Origin: Catelliglobosispora koreensis DSM 44566
Lineage (GTDB): Bacteria; Actinomycetota; Actinomycetes; Mycobacteriales; Micromonosporaceae
Direction of reading: 5' to 3'
Assembly (NCBI RefSeq): GCF_000379685.1
Contig: NZ_KB903249.1
Location: 724,795 to 788,794 of the forward strand
Length of the DNA: 64,000 bases
Part shown: positions 59,084 through 64,000 of the stretch, piece after piece
Numbering within the stretch: the stretch's first letter is position 1
How the letters are laid out: every line of letters starts with the position of its first letter
The notes under the pieces: model-generated
The model's database searches: none
What the model saw: the letters and a program-made list of their open reading frames with translations, nothing else
Told to the model about the DNA's origin: nothing
Position numbers and translations under genes: made by a program

Positions 59084-59716
59084 ATGCACCGGCTCCTGCT
59101 CATCGCCGCGGCCCTGGCCGCCGCGTTCGCCGCCGGCCGCGCCAGCACCCGCCCCACCCGAGCCCGGCTACACGCCCAGCTGGCCCAAGCGACCCACCGC
59201 CACCACCACGACCCGCTCACCGGGCTGCTCAACCGCACCGGACTTGCCGCCGCCTACCACACGATCACCACACCGCACCTGATCGTGCTGCTCGACCTCG
59301 ACAGGTTCAAACACCTCAACGACACCCACGGCCACCGCACCGGCGACCATCTCCTGGCTGTCACCGGCAGCCGCCTGGCAACAGCGGCCACACACTTGGG
59401 TGGGATCGCCGCACGCCTGTCCGGCGACGAATACGCCGCTATCCTGCCCACCCGGCACACCCCGCAACATGTTGCAGCCACCCTCACCGGCCACATCAGA
59501 CAGCCGGTCACCGCCGACGGCGCCAGCATCCGCGTCACCGCCAGCCTCGGCATCTGCCACATCAGCGCACCCACCACGCTGACCGCAGCCCTGCACCACG
59601 CCGACATCGCCATGTACCACGCCAAAACCAGCGGCGGCAACACCTTCGGCCTGCACCACACCGGCATGACCATGCCCACGGCCACCATGGCCCGGCAGCG
59701 AGGCGGCCGCCGGTGA
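59084..59716 (+). CDS. Membrane-anchored GGDEF-domain protein (possible diguanylate cyclase)
   Basis: A 210-residue protein from ATG 59084 (gaaaggaaac upstream). N-terminal helix (LLLIAAALAAAFAAGR), then a compact GGDEF domain: DPLTGLLNRTGL, LLDLDRFKHLNDTHGHRTGD, LSGDEYAAIL (SGDEY in place of GGDEF), RVTASLGICHI and HHADIAMYHAK. All nucleotide-binding landmarks except the first Gly and final Phe are kept, so it is more likely active than its upstream paralogue. No EAL or PilZ domain is nearby. The stop overlaps the next start. Confidence 0.88.
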   Translation: MHRLLLIAAALAAAFAAGRASTRPTRARLHAQLAQATHRHHHDPLTGLLNRTGLAAAYHTITTPHLIVLLDLDRFKHLNDTHGHRTGDHLLAVTGSRLATAATHLGGIAARLSGDEYAAILPTRHTPQHVAATLTGHIRQPVTADGASIRVTASLGICHISAPTTLTAALHHADIAMYHAKTSGGNTFGLHHTGMTMPTATMARQRGGRR

Positions 59717-61005
59717 ACACCCCACCCGGCCACGACATGGCCTGCCGGCAATGCCTGACCCCGCTGAACATCCTCAACGGCACCTACTGCCATCCCAGCC
59801 ACCTGCCCGATCCCGGCCACCAGCCACAGCCCACGCCCGTGTCCGCCATGGAGATCGTCAACCGGCGCTGCGACTTTTGCGGCGACCCGTTTCCGTTGTG
59901 GCAACTAGACACCGGCGACCTCACCGTCATCGCCGGCACCGCGGACACCCAGCTGCTGCAAAACCTGGGCTCCAGCTGGGCCGCCTGCCACCCCTGCTGG
60001 ACCGATATCGACACCACCAGCCCCGCCCAGCTCACGCACAAGGCCATACGCGGCCTCGGCATCACCGCAGACCCGCACACCGTGGCGCACCTGTCCGCCC
60101 TGCACCACACGCTGATCGAGCACCGGCGGCCCGGCCGCACCCTGATCACCACCACACCATGGCCGCCCGCCGCGATCGGCGCCGCGGACCTGCCGAAAAT
60201 CCGCACCCGCCTGGCCGCGTTCCTCGCCGGCACCGACCGGCTGCCCGCACCCATGGACGCACACCGGCAGCAGATACAGGCGAGCCTGGCACGGGCACAC
60301 CTGTACTGGATCGACCCGGCGTTCACCGAACTGGCGCAACACGCCGCCACATCGCTGCCACCTGATGCCATCACCGCCGAACTCGCCCCCTGCGACGACG
60401 GCCTGCTCGCCTGGCCGCATCCGGTCACCGCCCGGCACATCACCGCCATCTCCTGGACCCGCCAGCCATCCGGGCACACCGTCACCGTCTACCGCACCAT
60501 CGGCAACGGCCTACCCGACCCGCACATCCAGCACCTGCGCCAGCAGATCGGCTGGCTGGCCCCAGCCGCCACACATCACCTCACACAAAGCAGCACGGCG
60601 GTGCATCCTGCCGTCGCTGTCGCCGCGGCGACCTGGCTGCTCATCACCCAGCAAGCCGCCGAAACCGTTGAAGCGCCACCGGCGAAAGCGGCCCGCAACA
60701 CCGCACGCCGCACCGGCAAACCGGCACCGCCGGTACGGATCGTGCGCATCAAACCCGCCACACCCGCCGGCACCATCCACACCGGAGATGCCGGCAAACG
60801 GCTATACCGCAACAGATTCTGGGTCACCGGTCACTGGCGCAACCAGCCCTACGGACCCGGCCGCACCCAGCGCCGCCTGGTCTACATCAGCCCGTTCCTG
60901 CGCGGCCCACACGACGCACCCATCACCGCCACCACCACCGTGCGCGCCCTGACCACCCGGCCACCAGCGGCCACCGCCAACCCTGGAAAGGACGAGAACC
61001 CGTGA
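59713..61005 (+). CDS. Conserved hypothetical protein of actinobacterial elements
   Basis: A 430-residue protein from GTG 59713 overlapping the GGDEF stop. Two zinc-ribbon-like Cys pairs near the start (MACRQCLTPL, RRCDFCGDPF), a third in WAACHPCW, and a conserved C-terminal stretch (RFWVTGHWRNQPYGPGRTQR, VYISPFLRGPHDAP) typical of a family found beside DUF4192 in mobile regions. Function unknown. Confidence 0.7.
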   Translation: MNTPPGHDMACRQCLTPLNILNGTYCHPSHLPDPGHQPQPTPVSAMEIVNRRCDFCGDPFPLWQLDTGDLTVIAGTADTQLLQNLGSSWAACHPCWTDIDTTSPAQLTHKAIRGLGITADPHTVAHLSALHHTLIEHRRPGRTLITTTPWPPAAIGAADLPKIRTRLAAFLAGTDRLPAPMDAHRQQIQASLARAHLYWIDPAFTELAQHAATSLPPDAITAELAPCDDGLLAWPHPVTARHITAISWTRQPSGHTVTVYRTIGNGLPDPHIQHLRQQIGWLAPAATHHLTQSSTAVHPAVAVAAATWLLITQQAAETVEAPPAKAARNTARRTGKPAPPVRIVRIKPATPAGTIHTGDAGKRLYRNRFWVTGHWRNQPYGPGRTQRRLVYISPFLRGPHDAPITATTTVRALTTRPPAATANPGKDENP

Positions 61006-62027
61006 ACACCAGCAACATCTTGCGCTACCGGCTGTCCGGCCCCGCCGACCTGCCCGCCGTCACCGCCTACCTGCTGGGCTACCAGCCCTCACCTGGCAGC
61101 ATCGCCGCCCTGGCTGTCCACAACGCACGCATCCAAGCCTGCCTCGGCATTGACGCACAACGCATCCCACCACAACCCGAAGCCATCACCGCAGTCGCCG
61201 ACGAACTCGCCGCACACGCCACCACCAACAACTGGACCCTGATCCTGCTGTTCTACGGCAACACCAGCCAAACCGGCCACCGCATCACCACCATCCTCCA
61301 ACACCTGCACCACAACGAAATCCAGGTGGCCGCCGCCTACCGCATCGGCGAAAAACACCTGCACTGCCTGCTATGCGGCGGCTGCGACCACGACATCACC
61401 GCCTACGACATCACCACCAGCGCGTTTTCGGCCACCGCCGCCTACGCCGGGATGCCCAACCCACCCGACCGGGCCACCATCGCCGCCCAATACGCACCCA
61501 TCACCGGCACCCGCCGCCACCACTTCGACAACACTCTCAAACAAGCACTCCAGCGGCACCGCAGCCTCACCGCCAGCGACGGCGGAAACCCGGCCGGGCA
61601 AACCAGCCAGCAACTCCACCTGGCCGGCACCACCGCCGTCGACGACGCCATCGCCCAAACCCACACCGGCGAGCTCATCGACGACCACGACGCCGCCTGG
61701 CTCCTGCTCCTGCTACAACACCTGCCCGTGCGCGACCACGCCTGGACCACCGGCAACAGCCTGCCCGCACAACGCCTATGGGCACACCTGACCCGCCTGG
61801 CGCCACCCGCCTTCGCCGCACCACCGGCATGCCTGCTGGCCATCAACGCCCTCACCCACGGCGACCACCTCACCGCCAACATCGCCCTCGAACGCGCCCA
61901 GCACGCCGACCCCACCTACAGCCTCACCCACATCCTCACCCGCGCCATCCACGCCCGCCTCACCCAACAACAAATGCGCGACCTGCTCACCTTCAACACC
62001 GAAACCCCACCACCGGCACAGAACTGA
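61002..62027 (+). CDS. DUF4192-family protein
   Basis: A 341-residue protein overlapping the preceding stop by 4 bases (GTGA). RLSGPADLPAVTAYLLGYQP, the central NNWTLILLFYGNTSQTG and GEKHLHCLLCGGC, and the end AFAAPPACLLAINALTHGDH, with LTANIALERAQHADPTYSLT and HILTRAI after it, match DUF4192, common in actinobacteria. Role unknown. It ends the tightly packed part of the operon. Confidence 0.82.
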   Translation: MNTSNILRYRLSGPADLPAVTAYLLGYQPSPGSIAALAVHNARIQACLGIDAQRIPPQPEAITAVADELAAHATTNNWTLILLFYGNTSQTGHRITTILQHLHHNEIQVAAAYRIGEKHLHCLLCGGCDHDITAYDITTSAFSATAAYAGMPNPPDRATIAAQYAPITGTRRHHFDNTLKQALQRHRSLTASDGGNPAGQTSQQLHLAGTTAVDDAIAQTHTGELIDDHDAAWLLLLLQHLPVRDHAWTTGNSLPAQRLWAHLTRLAPPAFAAPPACLLAINALTHGDHLTANIALERAQHADPTYSLTHILTRAIHARLTQQQMRDLLTFNTETPPPAQN

Positions 62028-62111
62028 AAACACAACCGCAGAACCGCGAACCACAAACCGCAGAAACGCAAACCACAAACCACAGCGAAGCCACCGGCTG
62101 AAAGGAAACGT

Positions 62112-62396
62112 ATGTACAGCATCACCATCTGCTACCCCGGCGAAAGCACCACCGCCACCTACATCGGCGCCACCGAACACCAACTACACCGTCTGCTCTT
62201 CGAACGACTCGTCGTCTGGCTCGACGACAACGGCGATACCCACCTACCCGACTTCTGGCTCGACGACTACCCACCACACGAAGTAACACCCAGCGACCCC
62301 GAAGCCGTCCAGCAATGGCTTGATGCCTTCGCGAAAAGACCCAACCGTCCAACCTGGACAATCAACACGACCGTGCTGCCGCTGGAGCGGCCATGA
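62112..62396 (+). CDS. Small hypothetical protein
   Basis: A 94-residue protein from ATG 62112 with gaaagg upstream. It is acidic (VVWLDDNGDTHLPDFWLDDY) and soluble, ends TINTTVLPLERP, and overlaps the next gene by 4 bases. No family recognised. Confidence 0.6.
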   Translation: MYSITICYPGESTTATYIGATEHQLHRLLFERLVVWLDDNGDTHLPDFWLDDYPPHEVTPSDPEAVQQWLDAFAKRPNRPTWTINTTVLPLERP

Positions 62397-62596
62397 CTGG
62401 CACGGGCAGGATCGACGACGACCTGATCCGGCGCGCCCTCGCCGCCCGTGACCGCGCCCGCTGCCACCCGGTGCCGCCCATGACCATGACACCCGCCCAG
62501 ATGAGGGCCAAAGCCGAACAGCGATGGTCCTACCGGCTGTGGTGGCGGCATGTCAACAGGCTGCACCGGCTACGGCGCAAACTACTGCGACGGTGA
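62393..62596 (+). CDS. 67-residue basic protein, paralogue of the one at 49921
   Basis: Starts at ATG 62393 within the previous stop (ATGA). DLIRRALAARDRARCHPVPP then MTMTPAQMRAKAEQRW shares its core with the 50-residue protein at 49921. The added C-terminus (YRLWWRHVNRLHRLRRKLLR) is strongly basic, suggesting nucleic-acid or membrane contact. Last gene of the operon, followed by a terminator. Confidence 0.6.
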   Translation: MTGTGRIDDDLIRRALAARDRARCHPVPPMTMTPAQMRAKAEQRWSYRLWWRHVNRLHRLRRKLLRR

Positions 62597-62605
62597 AACT
62601 CGCCC

Positions 62606-62654
62606 GGCGGCCCGGCCAGCCCACGCCTTTGCGTGGGTAAAAGGCCGGGCCGCC
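62606..62654 (+). terminator. Nested stem-loop terminator of the long operon
   Basis: A perfect 12-bp outer stem (62606-62617 with 62643-62654) encloses an inner 7-bp hairpin (cccacgc/gcgtggg around cttt) and a run of four A. It is a strong bidirectional terminator between the operon and the leftward Nudix remnant. Confidence 0.8.
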
Positions 62655-62730
62655 AAGCCGGGCTACCACACGCTACTGGTGCCTGAGCCGCCCACCTAAC
62701 ACATTGATCTGCTGCCAGCACTGGCCTAGC

Positions 62731-63283
62731 TCAAACGGTTTGGCCATCTTCGAGGTAAGCAAGCACACCGGTATCTAAGGCTGCCAAGACATTCGTGAGA
62801 CGAGCAGATGGGCCACCTTGAGCCACCAAGGCAACAGCTTCAACTCTAGTGACTGCCTGCCAAGCTTCGATTTCGTTGTCCTCCAATACGATCGTCGCTA
62901 GTTGTGCTGCTGTCACAACACCGCCGTCAAAGACGAACTGAATGCACGCGGGTCGTTCATTGCTCGGCGTCTTTGTAGTCGACCACGAGCAGTCGGCCAG
63001 CTGAAGTTTCTAACCCGATCTCTTCCTGCGTTTCGCGTCGCGCAGCATCGCGGGGTGACTCGTCTGGCTCGATTAACCCGCCGGGCAAGTGCCAGACCCG
63101 CTTGTAGCGCGGCTTCACAAGTACGATCCGTCCATGCTGATCTCGCAACAGCAACGCCGATGCTCCCATGACTAGCCGCTGCTGATCGAAGAATGCCGTC
63201 TTGCTGGCGTTTCCGGAGTTCGTGACCACAGTCTGCCTCATCTCTCCAACGTGAACAGATGTGTCCGAGGACTTACCTACCAC
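62731..63283 (-). pseudogene. Nudix hydrolase gene split by a frameshift
   Basis: The 5' part (GTG 63283) carries a full Nudix box in GGLIEPDESPRDAARRETQE and EIGL after VKPRYKRVWHLPGG, then stops at 62957 after VVDYKDAEQ. Immediately downstream another frame reads ERPACIQFVFDGGVVTAAQL to VLAALDTGVLAYLEDGQTV, the normal C-terminal part of an actinobacterial Nudix protein. A one-base indel near 62955 thus splits the gene. The catalytic half could still be made, but without its last strands and helix. It overlaps the end of the SDR gene. Confidence 0.8.
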
Positions 63284-64000
63284 ATGTACTGACCGCCGTC
63301 GACGACGATCTTTTGGCCGGATATAAAGCGCGACTCATCAGACAGCAGCAGCATAACGGCGTCGGCAACGTCGTCTGGTTGGCCCAACCGTCCTAAAGGG
63401 ATCTGCTCTTCTCTCGCCCGCCGGGTCGCCGGATCGGCAAGGCCGAAACGCTGTTCGGTTTCCCCGGTCAGGGTCAAGCCGGGAACGATCGTGTTGACGC
63501 GGATCTTTGGCCCCAATTCCAAAGCTAGACAGTGGGTCATCACCATCAAGCCTGCCTTTGATGCACAGGTGTTGACCCCGTTACGCCTGCCCCGGATGCC
63601 TGTTGAAGCCCCGATGTTGAGAATGACGCCACCCTGGTCCTGACTGAGCATCTGCCGGGCTGCCTGCTGCGAACATAGGAAGGCGCCCTTGAGGTTGACA
63701 TCAATCACCGAGTCCCAGTCCTGTTCGCTCATCTCCAGCAAGGGCCGGTCAACAACTCGCGCCGCGTTGTTGATGAGAACGTCGAGACTGCCGAACTCGT
63801 GGATTGCGCGCTGCATAAGGCCGGATACCGCTTCAGCGTTGCTCACGTCGGCTTTGACCATCACTACGTGCGGGCTGATCTGCTGGCACCTGGCCAGTGC
63901 CACCGCGGCTCGTTCATCGTTGGCGGAGTAGTTCAGCACGACACGGTATCCCTGGTGCAGCAGGCGTTCGGCAATGGCTTTGCCGATCCCGCTGGAGCTT
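63277..64000 (-). CDS. SDR-family oxidoreductase, partial, catalytic Tyr replaced
   Basis: A short-chain dehydrogenase cut at its N-terminus by the window edge; the visible part starts within the cofactor loop (SSGIGKAIAERLLHQGYRVV). SDR landmarks: KADVSNAEAVSGLMQRAIHE, LDVLINNAARVVDRP, ILNIGASTGIRG (catalytic Ser), ALELGPKIRVNTIVPG and FISGQKIVVDGGQYMW. The active-site YxxxK reads TCASK, with Thr in place of Tyr, so normal dehydrogenase chemistry is unlikely unless this is a local sequencing or assembly error. Overlaps the Nudix gene. Confidence 0.85.
   Translation of the reverse strand, partial: SSSGIGKAIAERLLHQGYRVVLNYSANDERAAVALARCQQISPHVVMVKADVSNAEAVSGLMQRAIHEFGSLDVLINNAARVVDRPLLEMSEQDWDSVIDVNLKGAFLCSQQAARQMLSQDQGGVILNIGASTGIRGRRNGVNTCASKAGLMVMTHCLALELGPKIRVNTIVPGLTLTGETEQRFGLADPATRRAREEQIPLGRLGQPDDVADAVMLLLSDESRFISGQKIVVDGGQYMW

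Larger units (their letters stand above)
33038..62654. mobile_element. Putative conjugative element or integrated plasmid with a type IV secretion system
   Basis: Grouped by content: HTH_36 replication-type protein, sigma-region-4 protein, VirB2/VirB6/PrgI/VirB4 operon, TraD-like coupling ATPase, replication-relaxation protein, and a long operon ending at a strong terminator at 62606-62654. Shared TGTTGGG repeat clusters at both ends (33.95-34.23 and 54.81-54.92 kb) tie the two halves together. The 40-50 kb middle part (recombinases, LOG, DUF6879/DUF5753) may be cargo or a nested insertion. Exact borders are unknown; no terminal att pair was found. Confidence 0.5.

Overview
The window is high-GC DNA with frequent GTG starts, AAAGGAG-type ribosome binding sites and several families largely confined to actinomycetes (CU044_5270-like protein, DUF6879 plus a DUF5753 regulator, replication-relaxation protein, DUF4192). 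It therefore looks like a filamentous actinobacterial chromosome or large plasmid. The genus cannot be read from the sequence. Most of the window is accessory DNA: defence genes, a conjugative element, an IS, an att-like tRNA remnant and several decayed genes.

Layout. 0-5.7 kb: a probable anti-sigma-like membrane protein, a secreted subtilisin-family protease and a GNAT acetyltransferase. 5.8 kb: a 43-nt 3' fragment of tRNA-Gly(TCC), the usual footprint of a tyrosine-recombinase integration site. 5.9-13.8 kb: mixed accessory genes and wreckage, including a two-TM protein with a phospholipase-D-like region, a chimeric DUF4262/ice-binding/LPXTG gene with a long SPTG minisatellite, a frameshifted TIR gene, a PD-(D/E)XK nuclease-like protein, and a three-gene operon whose two larger products share a GNN(Y/H)GPI motif resembling bacterial amyloid-signalling motifs. 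13.9-15.2 kb: an IS3-family element with a one-base deletion in orfB.

15.3-30.3 kb is a defence island. A cytosine methyltransferase and Vsr nuclease face a DISARM-like pair (DrmB/DUF1998 and DrmA-type helicase). That pair is translationally coupled to a full sigma-70 family factor. Divergent from the sigma gene is a coupled operon of a MORC-like GHKL ATPase, an Mrr-type nuclease fused to an SF2 helicase, and a small unknown protein. Each part has relatives in restriction or defence neighbourhoods, but the combination, and above all the embedded sigma factor, is unusual. It is the best candidate for an undescribed system.

31-33 kb holds a TPR-type XRE regulator and a truncated flavoprotein. 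33-62.7 kb is a conjugative element or integrated plasmid: an HTH_36 replication-type protein, a sigma-region-4 protein, a type IV secretion operon (VirB2-like pilin, VirB6/TrbL, PrgI, VirB4), a TraD/VirD4-like coupling ATPase, a replication-relaxation protein, and a long co-directional operon with DUF932, a membrane/HTH protein, two GGDEF proteins and DUF4192. Three intergenic regions of this element, spread over 21 kb, carry clusters of TGTTGGG/CCCAACA repeats that look like iterons or operators of one element-encoded DNA-binding protein. Inserted between its halves are a coupled pair of tyrosine recombinases with an XRE protein, LOG and deoxyribosyltransferase-like genes, and a DUF6879/DUF5753 regulatory pair. 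The window ends with a frameshifted Nudix gene and an SDR oxidoreductase, cut by the window edge, that lacks the usual catalytic tyrosine.

No rRNA gene, intact tRNA gene or CRISPR array was found. All functions are inferred from motifs read by eye.
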